Of a stretch of DNA of 38,008 nucleotides, positions 24,660 to 32,494 are shown piece after piece. The notes under the pieces were generated by a model. That model searched no databases, had not been told where the DNA came from, and was given only the letters and a program-made list of their open reading frames with translations. Both the position numbers and the translations under genes were made by a program. This DNA is from an uncultured Bacteroidales bacterium (GTDB taxonomy: Bacteria; Bacteroidota; Bacteroidia; Bacteroidales; WCHB1-69): NCBI GenBank assembly GCA_947169105.1, contig CAMVOL010000023.1, forward strand, positions 1-38,008. Direction: 5' to 3'. Numbering within the stretch: position 1 is the first letter of the stretch; every line of letters begins with the position of its first letter.

Positions 24660-26504
24660 CTATTCGACGGAGACGGATTTGGCGAGGTTGCGGGGCTTAT
24701 CGACGTTGCAGCCGCGCAGGACGGCCACGTGGTAGGCCAGCAGCTGCAGCGGGATGCTCGAAAGCAGGGGAGTGAGCAGTTCGATGGTTTCCGGAATCTC
24801 GATGCAGAAGTCGGACATCCCCTTGACCAGCGTGTCGCCTTTGGTGACGATGGAGATGATTTTTCCCTTGCGGGAAATGACCTCCTGGATATTGCTGACC
24901 GTCTTTTCGTAAGTGTCTTGTTCTGTGGCCAATACAACCACGGGCATCTCCTCGTCGATGAGGGCGATGGGGCCGTGCTTCATCTCGGCCGCAGGATAGC
25001 CTTCAGCGTGAATGTAGGATATCTCCTTGAGTTTCAATGCCCCTTCGAGGGCTACGGGATAGTTGACGCCGCGGCCGAGGTAGATGGCGTTCCGTTTGTT
25101 GACGAAGAACTTGGCAATCTCCTTGATCTGGTCGTTCAGCTTGAGGGTCTCCTCCACCTGCTTGGGAATCAGCTCCAAACAGCTGATGATGCGGTGGTAT
25201 TCGGAGAGCGGCAGGGTGCCTTTCTTGCGGGCCAGACTGAGGGCCATCAGGGCGAGGACGGTCACTTGGGCGGTAAAGGCTTTGGTCGAAGCCACGCCGA
25301 TTTCCGGACCCGCGTGCGTGTAGGAGCCGGCTTGGGTGATGCGGGAAATCGTCGAACTCACCACGTTGCAGATGCCGATGACGGTCGCGCCCTTGCTCTT
25401 GGCCAGCTCGATGGCGGCGATGGTGTCGGCGGTTTCGCCCGACTGCGAGATGGCGATGACGACGTCGTCCTCGTAAATCAGCGGGTTGCGATAGCGGAAC
25501 TCGGAGGCATACTCCACCTCGACGGGAATGCGTACCAAACTCTCGAACAGGTACTCGCCGACGATGCCTGCGTGCCACGAAGTGCCGCACGCCACGATGA
25601 TGAACCGTCTGGCATTCAGCATCTTCTGTTCGTACTCAATGATGCCGCCGAGAGCCACAATGTCCTTTTTCACGTTCAGACGGCCGCGCATGCTATCCTT
25701 GATGGCGCGGGGCTGCTCGAAGATCTCCTTCAGCATGAAGTGCTCGAAACCGCCCTTTTCCAGCTGCTCGAGGTTCAGTTCCAGCTTCTGGAGGTACGGA
25801 CGCTTCTTGACGTTATCGTTGATATTCTTGATTTCTAACTTCTTATGAGGATTGACCACGGCCACGTCGCCATCTTCAAGATAGACTACCTTGCGGGTGT
25901 ATTCCACGATAGGGGAGCCGTCAGAGCCGATGAAGTACTCGTTGTTGCCAACCCCGATGAGCAGGGGGCTGCCCTTCTTGGCAAGGATGATTTGGTCGGG
26001 TTCGTCGGCGGAGATGATGGCCAGGGCGTAGGCACCCACCACGTTGGTGAGGGCGATGCGGACGGCCTCGGCGAGGTCGCACTGCTCATGCTTGTGGATA
26101 TCGTCTATCAGATGGACCAGCACTTCTGTATCGGTTTCACTCTGAAAGACGTAGCCGCGCTGTGTCAGTTCCTTACGCAAGGGAAGGTAGTTCTCGATGA
26201 TGCCATTGTGGATGACGGCGATACGTCCGTCGGCGGAAAGATGCGGGTGGGCGTTGGTGCTGTTCGGCTCGCCGTGGGTGGCCCAGCGCGTGTGCCCGAT
26301 ACCCGTGTGGCCCGTCACATTCTGTGTCATACAGAACTCATCCAGCTGGTCCACGCTGCCCCGTTGTTTGTACGTCGCCAGCCTGCCATCCTGAATGATG
26401 GAGACACCGGCACTGTCGTACCCGCGGTATTCCAAACGTTTAAGTCCTTTTATTAAAATGGGGTACGCTTCTTTGCACCCCGTGTATGCTACAATGCCGC
26501 ACAT
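24660..26504 (-). CDS. glmS: glutamine:fructose-6-phosphate aminotransferase (isomerizing)
   Basis: The 614-residue protein opens with MCGIVAYTGCKEA, whose Cys2 becomes the N-terminal nucleophile of the glutaminase domain; GHTRWATHG, NGIIENY and ESDTEVLVH-like SETDTEVLVHL complete that domain. Two SIS sugar-isomerase domains follow (CGTSWHAG, AISQSGETADT, LGRGVNYPVALEGALKLKE), and the chain ends with the conserved KSVSVE. It makes glucosamine-6-phosphate, the first step to peptidoglycan and lipopolysaccharide amino sugars. No glmS-ribozyme sequence is evident. The 170 nt upstream hold a repeat element and no clear promoter box. Confidence 0.97.
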   Translation of the reverse strand: MCGIVAYTGCKEAYPILIKGLKRLEYRGYDSAGVSIIQDGRLATYKQRGSVDQLDEFCMTQNVTGHTGIGHTRWATHGEPNSTNAHPHLSADGRIAVIHNGIIENYLPLRKELTQRGYVFQSETDTEVLVHLIDDIHKHEQCDLAEAVRIALTNVVGAYALAIISADEPDQIILAKKGSPLLIGVGNNEYFIGSDGSPIVEYTRKVVYLEDGDVAVVNPHKKLEIKNINDNVKKRPYLQKLELNLEQLEKGGFEHFMLKEIFEQPRAIKDSMRGRLNVKKDIVALGGIIEYEQKMLNARRFIIVACGTSWHAGIVGEYLFESLVRIPVEVEYASEFRYRNPLIYEDDVVIAISQSGETADTIAAIELAKSKGATVIGICNVVSSTISRITQAGSYTHAGPEIGVASTKAFTAQVTVLALMALSLARKKGTLPLSEYHRIISCLELIPKQVEETLKLNDQIKEIAKFFVNKRNAIYLGRGVNYPVALEGALKLKEISYIHAEGYPAAEMKHGPIALIDEEMPVVVLATEQDTYEKTVSNIQEVISRKGKIISIVTKGDTLVKGMSDFCIEIPETIELLTPLLSSIPLQLLAYHVAVLRGCNVDKPRNLAKSVSVE

Positions 26505-26545
26505 ATCATTTTTGGTTTAAGGTCAATGGTTTATGGGTAGAAGGT

Positions 26546-26628
26546 AAAATGTATGAGGTAAAAGGTTCCCCCTTCTATGCAGTAGGGGTGGCCGAAGGCC
26601 GGGGTCGTATTTTTACTTCATACTTTAT
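26546..26628. repeat. MITE-like imperfect inverted-repeat element upstream of glmS
   Basis: Arms at 26546-26563 and 26611-26628 match as inverted repeats at 15 of 18 positions (core GTATGAxGTAAAA). The 47-nt centre is GC-rich and itself holds GGCC-GAA-GGCC and CCCCC/GGGG pairs. It has no coding potential. The 26505-26545 stretch beside it shows nothing recognisable. Confidence 0.55.
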
Positions 26629-26630
26629 AC

Positions 26631-26672
26631 TTTTCAGTTTTCAGTTTTCAGTTTTCAATTTTCAATTTTCAG
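26631..26672. repeat. six tandem copies of a 7-bp repeat (TTTTCAR)
   Basis: Six uninterrupted heptamers, TTTTCAG x3, TTTTCAA x2, TTTTCAG, end 4 nt before the stop codon of the DUF4270 gene. On the other strand they read (C/T)TGAAAA, the same unit that appears at the end of the TerC-family gene. Confidence 0.9.
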
Positions 26673-26676
26673 TTTA

Positions 26677-27984
26677 CTAATATTCCGTATAATAAATCGC
26701 CAGTTTCAGCCGGTCGGTATAGGATTCGTCGGTGCCGCGGAAGACGAGGCGGTTGCCACGGATGCCGGAGCCGGTGACTACGATGTTGATTCCTTTATCG
26801 TTAATTCCTTGATTGCGAAGGATTTCCTGTGCATAATAAGTGAGCCGGAAACGGTACTCTTTCTTGTCTTTGTCGTAAGTTCCGCCATAGTAGCTGGTGG
26901 AAGTATAGACAGCATCGTCGGGTATGTAGGTGGCGGTTCCGTCACTGGTGACCAGCTGCAGGCCGATATTGCTGGGGCAGGTGAAGGTGTTTTCAGCGGC
27001 ATCGGTGTTGGTGATGATCAGTTCCGCTTTGTTGATGATGATGTCCTTGTTTTTCACCCAGTTACCGAAGGCATCGAGAGAGACGTGGGTCTTTACGCCG
27101 CCGGTGGGTTGGATGTAAAGCATTTCCTTGCCGCGGGAAGTGTCCCCGTTGATGACCTGCCGTTGGAAGTCGGTGCTGCCTGTCGTATAGTCATGCGTGT
27201 AGAAGTTGTAGCGGGCGCAGTCGGTGGTGATGGGGAAGGTGTATTTCTTGGTGGTTTCGCCCGCCTTGTAGTAGAGTGTGAGGCCGCTTTGTGCGGCGGT
27301 GGGGCTGAAATAGCAGAGGTTGCCGCTGCCGTTGGCCGTAGCCTTGACAACCAGCCCGTAGAAAGCCGACTGGAAGGTGCTGTTGGTGGCGAGGTCACTG
27401 GTGGACATGTTCAGCAGGCGGTTCCCGAAATCGTCCGTGAGACGGATGCGCAGATGCGCCGTATAGGTGGCCGTGTCGATTTTGACGCGGGTGGTAGGGG
27501 TTGGGAGAATGGGTGCATTGGAGCGGACGAGGTTCACGCCGAGATGGGAGGGGTCGCTTTCGTTGCTGTAATATTGGGCTTTGGTGAGCTGTTCGGAAAG
27601 CTCATAGACTTCAAGGCGCAAGCCGGAGAGTGTGTCGCCGTAGTAGCCGCCATATTGCAGGGTGAGGACGACCGAGTCGAGGGTCAGGTTGTCTCCCAAT
27701 GTTGTGTTGCTGCCTTGCAGGGCGAACTGGGTGCAGAAGCCGGCGCGGGTGCCGCCGAAAATCGGGTCGTGAATTTCGCCTAAAAGGGTGTAAAGCAGGT
27801 TCTTGGTGAACAGCGAATCCTCCAGAGTGGAATAGGCGGACAGGGGGATTTCCACGTAGGCGTTGCCTAATGTCCCGTCCTGTAGGTCGAGTCCTATGGT
27901 GTCGATGTCTTTTTTACAGCTGCAAAGAAGTAGGATGGATAGGGTAGCGAGGCAGGCAGCGAATCGCAGACAGCGTTTTTTCAT
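26677..27984 (-). CDS. DUF4270 family lipoprotein
   Basis: A 435-residue lipoprotein (lipobox LLCSC, Cys23) with the DUF4270 landmarks: DTIGLDLQDG, LLGEIHDPIFGGTRAGF, LDSVVLTLQYGGYYGD, IRLTDDFGNRLL, GLVVKATANGSG and AELIITNTD. The family is confined to Bacteroidota and probably forms an extracytoplasmic beta-rich envelope protein; no function is known to me. It starts 6 nt after the short glgA homologue, a pairing I recall as common in this phylum. Its stop codon directly abuts the heptamer repeat tract. Confidence 0.85.
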   Translation of the reverse strand: MKKRCLRFAACLATLSILLLCSCKKDIDTIGLDLQDGTLGNAYVEIPLSAYSTLEDSLFTKNLLYTLLGEIHDPIFGGTRAGFCTQFALQGSNTTLGDNLTLDSVVLTLQYGGYYGDTLSGLRLEVYELSEQLTKAQYYSNESDPSHLGVNLVRSNAPILPTPTTRVKIDTATYTAHLRIRLTDDFGNRLLNMSTSDLATNSTFQSAFYGLVVKATANGSGNLCYFSPTAAQSGLTLYYKAGETTKKYTFPITTDCARYNFYTHDYTTGSTDFQRQVINGDTSRGKEMLYIQPTGGVKTHVSLDAFGNWVKNKDIIINKAELIITNTDAAENTFTCPSNIGLQLVTSDGTATYIPDDAVYTSTSYYGGTYDKDKKEYRFRLTYYAQEILRNQGINDKGINIVVTGSGIRGNRLVFRGTDESYTDRLKLAIYYTEY

Positions 27985-27990
27985 TGTCAG

Positions 27991-28815
27991 TTAGAAGGTT
28001 ATGGGTTCTTTTGTGATGAGCTGGTTGTAGAACTCGTCGTAAGCGTCGGCGTAGTTCTCGTCGGTGGGGTGGGTGAGGATGGGGCGCGGGTATGTCTTCA
28101 GATAGTCGATGACCTCCTCGTCAACTTCGGGATGCCCGATGACCACTGCGTCGGAATAGTCGGCGGCCAGCTTGATAAGGGAGGCGTAGGTGGGGTTGTC
28201 GATGTGACGGATGTAACCCTCGTCAATGCCCGTTCCCACCAGTTTTTTGCCGATGGTCGGGTTGAGCAGGTCGGGGAACTTGTCGTTATAGACAGAATAG
28301 ACGAGGCGGGTACCTTGGAACAGCGGGCTGTCCTTGTAATAGGTCTTGATGAAAATGGGGACTAATGCGCTCATGAAGCCGTGGCAGTGGATGATGTCCG
28401 GCTCCCAGCCCAATTTCTTCACCGTTTCAATCACGCCTTTGGCAAAAAAGATCATGCGCTCGTCGTTGTCGCTGAAAAAATTCCCCTCGGTATCGTAAAA
28501 AATCTGTTTGCGTTTGAAATAATCCTCGCTGTCAATGAAATAGACCTGCATTCGTACCACCTGTAGGGAAGCCACCTTGATGATGAGGGTGCGGTCGATA
28601 TTATCGACGATGATGTTCTGCCCCGACAGTCGGATGACCTCGTGCAGCTGGTTTTTCCGCTCGTTGATGCACCCGAATTTCGGCATGAACGTGCGGATTT
28701 CATTCTCCCTCTCTTGAATTCCTTGCGGCAGGTGACGACAGATTTTTGAAATGTAACTTTCTGGTAAATAGGGGTATATCTCCGATGCGATATACAGAAT
28801 CTTCTTTTTCGCCAT
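27991..28815 (-). CDS. short, single-domain glycogen/starch synthase homologue (GT5 N-terminal half)
   Basis: The 274-residue protein aligns by eye with only the N-terminal Rossmann domain of GlgA: KKKILYIASEIYPY, INERKNQLHEVIRLSG, VYFIDSEDYFKRK, FFAKGVIETVKKLGWEPDIIHCHGFMSALVPIF and VVIGHPEVDEE. The KxGGL motif that binds ADP-glucose in true GlgA is absent after EIYPY (PESYISKI instead), and the whole C-terminal GT-B domain is missing. The frame closes normally, so this is a family form seen in Bacteroidota, not a fresh truncation. It is doubtful that it is a glycogen synthase on its own. It shares an operon with the DUF4270 gene. Confidence 0.85.
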   Translation of the reverse strand: MAKKKILYIASEIYPYLPESYISKICRHLPQGIQERENEIRTFMPKFGCINERKNQLHEVIRLSGQNIIVDNIDRTLIIKVASLQVVRMQVYFIDSEDYFKRKQIFYDTEGNFFSDNDERMIFFAKGVIETVKKLGWEPDIIHCHGFMSALVPIFIKTYYKDSPLFQGTRLVYSVYNDKFPDLLNPTIGKKLVGTGIDEGYIRHIDNPTYASLIKLAADYSDAVVIGHPEVDEEVIDYLKTYPRPILTHPTDENYADAYDEFYNQLITKEPITF

Positions 28816-28833
28816 AAGCTATAAATTTGTGTG

Positions 28834-28841
28834 CAAAGATA
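28834..28841 (-). promoter_or_regulatory. -7 box of the short-glgA/DUF4270 operon
   Basis: The minus strand reads TATCTTTGC here, 18 nt before the ATG at 28815. The aroA box on the plus strand is 73 nt away, so this is a divergent promoter region. Confidence 0.6.
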
Positions 28842-28914
28842 CAAAATTTTCTTTTTCCCTCGCTTTATGATATTGTATATATTTAAATTTTTTCAAAGAT
28901 GTGTGTTAAAGCCG

Positions 28915-28922
28915 TATTTTTG
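28915..28922 (+). promoter_or_regulatory. -7 box of the aroA promoter
   Basis: TATTTTTG followed by CCGCC, 12 nt before ATG 28935. It rules against an upstream start at 28899 and implies a leader of only a few bases. Confidence 0.55.
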
Positions 28923-28934
28923 CCGCCGGATTTT

Positions 28935-30140
28935 ATGAGACACGGCACTGTATCACCATTTCTTGTCAGCGACGGGGATTCCGTCCTGTTGAATAGCTCC
29001 AAGAGCCTTCTTATCAGGGAGTTAATCGCACGCTTTCTCTATTGTAGGGAGTTGGTCCCCGTCCGTTCGAGTGATTCGGAGGATGTGCGGGTGGTGCACC
29101 GCAGCCTCTCGGTTGTGCGGGATGCGGCGGGTTCTCAGGATGCCGTTACGGTGGATGTGGGCGACTGCGGGGCGGCTTTCCGCTTCCTGATGGCTTTATT
29201 GGCGGTGACGGAAGGGGAGTGGCTGCTCACCGGCACGACCCATCTCCTCCAGCGTCCCGTCACCCCGCTCGTCACCGCCCTGCGCACTGCCGGTGCCGCC
29301 ATCACACCCGCCCCCAACGGCTGGCACATCACGGGCCGGCCGCTCCACGCAGAAACCCTCACCGTGGACTGTGCCCTCAGCAGCCAGTTCGCCAGTGCCC
29401 TGTTGCTCATCGGCCCCAAAATCGGACTGAAGGAGCTGAAGACACTCCCTGCCACCCCTCCCTCAGCACCCTACATCGAGATGACCCGACGGGTCCTCGA
29501 CGGCGTCTTGTCGGGCACACCGTTGCGGCGCGAGGCCGACTGGAGCACCGCCGCCTTCTGGTATGCCTTCGTCCGCCTCTCGCCCGATGTGGACTCTCTT
29601 TTGCTTCGGGATTTGCGGCTGGATAGCCAACAAGGTGATTTTGTTATAAGTCAAATATTCAGTGAATTGTGGGTTTCTTCTAAACAAAAGGATGAAGGTG
29701 TTTTTATAGAAAAAATGCCTAATCTCAACCAGAACTTCAACCGCGACTTCAACCTTAGCCTCAACCTTAAAAGCAACCCCGACCTTGCGCCGGTTCTGGC
29801 CGTCACAGCGGCGATGCTTGGCGTGCAATGCACCCTCACAGGATTGGAAAACCTGAACCTCAAGGAGTCGCGGCGGCTGGATGTGCTGGCGCAGGAACTG
29901 GCCCCCTTTGCCAACGTTTCAGTGGAGGACGGCACCCTCCAGATTGACGGCCGGAAGATGCCTTCGAAGGGCTCTGGAACCCCAATGAATGTCCACACGC
30001 ACGGCGACCACCGGATGGTGATGGCTTTCTCGCTCCTTTTCTTTAAGTATGATGTACATCTATCAGATATTGAGTGTGTTAGGAAGTCTTATCCCGAATT
30101 TGAAAATTATTTCAAGCCTGCCCCCCGCATTGGAAAATAA
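28935..30140 (+). CDS. aroA: 3-phosphoshikimate 1-carboxyvinyltransferase (EPSP synthase)
   Basis: The 401-residue enzyme joins shikimate-3-phosphate and phosphoenolpyruvate. Visible motifs are LLNSSKSLLIRELIARFL (Lys23, Ser24, Arg28), DCGAAFRFLMAL (phosphoenolpyruvate loop), SSQFASALLLIGP, NPDLAPVLAVTAAM (catalytic Asp), LKESRRLDVLAQEL and HGDHRMVMAF. It is slightly shorter than the 427-residue E. coli protein and belongs to the Bacteroidota branch in which the TAMRPL loop is replaced. The coding sequence has an abrupt AT-rich stretch at about 29600-29720 and a 12-nt-period insertion at 29727-29774. The start is ATG 28935, the first ATG after the promoter box. Confidence 0.93.
   Translation: MRHGTVSPFLVSDGDSVLLNSSKSLLIRELIARFLYCRELVPVRSSDSEDVRVVHRSLSVVRDAAGSQDAVTVDVGDCGAAFRFLMALLAVTEGEWLLTGTTHLLQRPVTPLVTALRTAGAAITPAPNGWHITGRPLHAETLTVDCALSSQFASALLLIGPKIGLKELKTLPATPPSAPYIEMTRRVLDGVLSGTPLRREADWSTAAFWYAFVRLSPDVDSLLLRDLRLDSQQGDFVISQIFSELWVSSKQKDEGVFIEKMPNLNQNFNRDFNLSLNLKSNPDLAPVLAVTAAMLGVQCTLTGLENLNLKESRRLDVLAQELAPFANVSVEDGTLQIDGRKMPSKGSGTPMNVHTHGDHRMVMAFSLLFFKYDVHLSDIECVRKSYPEFENYFKPAPRIGK
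29727..29774 (+). repeat. 12-nt-period repeat inside aroA
   Basis: Four consecutive 12-nt units each start with an AAC codon and encode NQNF, NRDF, NLSL and NLKS, just before the conserved NPDLAP block. Repeated strings such as CTTCAACC and CTCAACCTTA make the tandem origin visible at DNA level. Confidence 0.7.
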
Positions 30141-30144
30141 AATG

Positions 30145-30152
30145 TACCTTTG
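30145..30152 (+). promoter_or_regulatory. -7 box of the TerC-family gene
   Basis: TACCTTTGC begins 4 nt after the aroA stop and is 27 nt before ATG 30180. The transporter gene therefore has its own promoter. Confidence 0.6.
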
Positions 30153-30179
30153 CACCCTCAAATTTTAGGCCTTGCAGTT

Positions 30180-31292
30180 ATGCACGAACTCTTATTCCTG
30201 ATAGGTTTTCTGCTTTTGGTGACCTTGCTTTTGTCGCTCGATTTGGGCGTTTTCCATAAAAAGGACCATGTCGTTACTTTCAAGGAGGCCACGATCTGGA
30301 CTTGTGTCTGGATTGGGGTCGCACTCCTTTTTTACGGTTTCATTCTTTTGAAAGGGGAGCTGATTCACGGACCCGAGAATATGGCCCAGCTACAGGAACT
30401 GAATGTGCGCCACGGCCATAACCTTGATTTCTCCGCTTTGCAGGTTACGGACGAGCAGCAGGCCTTCGAGCAGGGCGTGAAAATGTACCGCAAAGCCCTG
30501 TCGCTCGAATACATCACCGGCTATCTGATAGAGAAGATGCTTTCGTTGGACAATATCTTCGTGATGATTATGATTTTCATGGCCTTCGGAGTGGAGAAAA
30601 TCTACTTTCATCGCGTGCTTTTTTACGGCATCATCGGAGCCATTGTCCTGCGTTTCATCTTTATTTTTACCGCTTCAGCCCTTATCCAAAAGTTCCATTG
30701 GATTCTCCTTCTGTTTGGCATTGTGCTGATTTACACAGGTTTCAAGATGTTTCTGGAACGAAACAAGAAGGAGACGATGGACGTGGCAAATCATCCGGTA
30801 GTGAAGTTCACCGCCAAGCACAAGTTATCTACTTCGGAGTTCCATGGTCATGACTTTTTTGCCAAAATCGACGGACGCACCTTGATGACCCCGCTCTTCA
30901 TCGTCCTGCTCATCATTGAATTTTCCGATGTGATTTTCGCCTTCGACTCCATTCCCGCCATCTTTTCCGTCACCCAAGACCCGTATATCGTCTTCTTTTC
31001 CAATATCTTCGCCATACTCGGACTGCGCTCCCTTTTCTTTATGCTGGAAAGCGTGATGGACAAATTCTACTATCTGAAAGTCGGGGTGGCCATCCTCCTC
31101 GGTTTTATTGGCGTGAAGATGATCCTGCCCTTCATCGGCAGCCTCAGCTTCATCGGCCGCGACCTCTCCATCGGCACGGGCGTCTCCCTCATCGTCATCG
31201 TCGGCATCCTTGCCATCAGCATACTGGCCTCCATCTTTGTGCCACGGAAACGGAAAATTGAAAACGGAAAATTGAAAAATGAGATGCGATGA
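30180..31292 (+). CDS. TerC-family integral membrane protein
   Basis: The 370-residue protein has about eight or nine transmembrane helices and the TerC signatures: LLLSLDLGVF near the N terminus, EKMLSLDNIFVMIMIFMAF, IEFSDVIFAFDSIPAIFSVT and LGLRSLFFMLESVMDKF. The paired Asp residues in LSLDN and FAFDSIP lie within the membrane and probably bind a metal. Members include Alx/YkoY-type manganese exporters and TerC of tellurite-resistance loci; manganese export is the best guess, since no other ter genes are near. ATG 30180 fits the promoter position. The last 15 residues (RKRKIENGKLKNEMR) are encoded by an intergenic-type repeat, and the stop lies in a hairpin loop. Confidence 0.88.
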   Translation: MHELLFLIGFLLLVTLLLSLDLGVFHKKDHVVTFKEATIWTCVWIGVALLFYGFILLKGELIHGPENMAQLQELNVRHGHNLDFSALQVTDEQQAFEQGVKMYRKALSLEYITGYLIEKMLSLDNIFVMIMIFMAFGVEKIYFHRVLFYGIIGAIVLRFIFIFTASALIQKFHWILLLFGIVLIYTGFKMFLERNKKETMDVANHPVVKFTAKHKLSTSEFHGHDFFAKIDGRTLMTPLFIVLLIIEFSDVIFAFDSIPAIFSVTQDPYIVFFSNIFAILGLRSLFFMLESVMDKFYYLKVGVAILLGFIGVKMILPFIGSLSFIGRDLSIGTGVSLIVIVGILAISILASIFVPRKRKIENGKLKNEMR

Positions 31293-31302
31293 ATCGCGTC
31301 TC
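31252..31302. repeat. GAAAATTGAAAA-type repeat plus 10-bp inverted repeat covering the end of the TerC-family gene
   Basis: Two copies of a GGAAAATTGAAAA unit (31252-31279) are followed by GAGATGCGAT (31281-31290), a 2-nt loop GA and ATCGCGTCTC (31293-31302), an inverted repeat with one T-C difference that still allows a G-U pair in RNA. The TGA stop is at 31290-31292, in and beside the loop. There is no T tract, so it is not a classical terminator. Confidence 0.75.
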
Positions 31303-31342
31303 TACTTGATGAACCTGTAACTTTATAAACATTATAAACTAA

Positions 31343-32494
31343 TTGAAAACCCTCGCCATTCTCGGATCAACGGGCTCCATTGGCACGCAGGCCTTGGACG
31401 TGGTGCGGCAGATGCCGTCACTATTCCAGGTGGAGGTGCTTACGGCCCATTCCAATGCTGACCTGCTCATCCAGCAGGCCAAGGAGTTTCAGCCGAATGT
31501 TGTGGTGATAGGGGATGAGAGCCGCTACGAATACGTGAAGCAGGCCCTGTGGGACGATGACGTGAAGGTGTATGCCGGAACGAAGGCGCTGTGTGACGTG
31601 GTCCGGATGGACTGTGTCGATATCGTGCTGTCGGCCATTGTCGGGGTCGCCGGACTTGCGCCCATCTACCGTGCCATCGAGGCGGGCAAGCAGATTGCCC
31701 TCGCCAACAAGGAGACGCTGGTGGTGGCCGGCGAGCTGATGACCAAGGCCGCCTACGACAACCGCGCCGTCATCTATCCCGTGGATTCGGAGCATTCCGC
31801 CATTTTCCAGTCACTTGCGGGCGAGTTCCACAACCCCGTCCGCCGTATCATCATCACGGCTTCGGGCGGACCGTTCCGCGGCAAGACGCGCGAGTTCCTC
31901 CAAAACGTAACCAAGGAGCAGGCGCTGAAACATCCCAATTGGTCGATGGGCAACAAGATTACCATCGACAGCGCCACGCTGATGAACAAGGGGCTGGAGG
32001 TCATCGAAGCCAAATGGCTCTTTTCCGTGCCGTTGGAGCAGATCGAGGTGGTGGTACACCCGCAGTCCATCGTCCACTCCTTGGTGGAGTTCGCCGACGG
32101 CTCCGTCAAGGCGCAGCTGGGGCTTCCCGACATGCGGCTGCCCATCCAGTACGCGCTGACCTACCCGAACCGTCTGGCCAACGAGCTGCCCCGTCTGAAC
32201 TTCGCCGACCATCCGACCCTCACGTTCGAGGAGCCGGATATGGAGACGTTCCCGTGCCTGAGGCTCGCTTACGAAGCCTCCCGTGAGGGCGGTTGTATGC
32301 CGTGCGTGCTCAATGCCGCCAACGAGGTGGCTGTCAGCCTCTTCCTGCGCGACAAAATCGGCTTTTACGACATCCCCCGCATCATTGAGGATGCGATGGC
32401 CCGTGCCACCTACTGTACCCCCGCCTCGGTGGAGGAGTATCTGGCCATTGATAAAGAAACAAAAGAAACTATTAAACAATCATATAGAGACTAA
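31343..32494 (+). CDS. dxr: 1-deoxy-D-xylulose 5-phosphate reductoisomerase
   Basis: The 383-residue enzyme makes 2-C-methyl-D-erythritol 4-phosphate in the non-mevalonate isoprenoid pathway. Visible are the NADPH site GSTGSIGTQALDVV (Gly8-Gly14), ANKETLVVAGELM, PVDSEHSAIFQ, ITASGGPFRGKT, HPNWSMGNKITIDSATL and MNKGLEVIEAKWLF (metal and substrate residues), and LNAANEVAVSLFL. The start must be the TTG at 31343, because the Rossmann motif begins a few codons later and no in-frame ATG precedes it. Its stop is directly followed by the rseP ATG, an arrangement of dxr and rseP that is common in bacteria. Confidence 0.96.
   Translation: MKTLAILGSTGSIGTQALDVVRQMPSLFQVEVLTAHSNADLLIQQAKEFQPNVVVIGDESRYEYVKQALWDDDVKVYAGTKALCDVVRMDCVDIVLSAIVGVAGLAPIYRAIEAGKQIALANKETLVVAGELMTKAAYDNRAVIYPVDSEHSAIFQSLAGEFHNPVRRIIITASGGPFRGKTREFLQNVTKEQALKHPNWSMGNKITIDSATLMNKGLEVIEAKWLFSVPLEQIEVVVHPQSIVHSLVEFADGSVKAQLGLPDMRLPIQYALTYPNRLANELPRLNFADHPTLTFEEPDMETFPCLRLAYEASREGGCMPCVLNAANEVAVSLFLRDKIGFYDIPRIIEDAMARATYCTPASVEEYLAIDKETKETIKQSYRD

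Noticed and set aside
26505-26676. glmS ribozyme or riboswitch upstream of glmS
   Set aside because: No glmS-ribozyme core could be recognised; the stretch is explained better by inverted and tandem repeats.
28899-28934. Upstream start of aroA
   Set aside because: It would place the promoter box inside the coding region; ATG 28935 matches the family N terminus.
30180-31292. Tellurite-resistance operon
   Set aside because: The TerC-family gene stands alone, with no terA, terB, terD or terE nearby; a housekeeping metal exporter is more likely.
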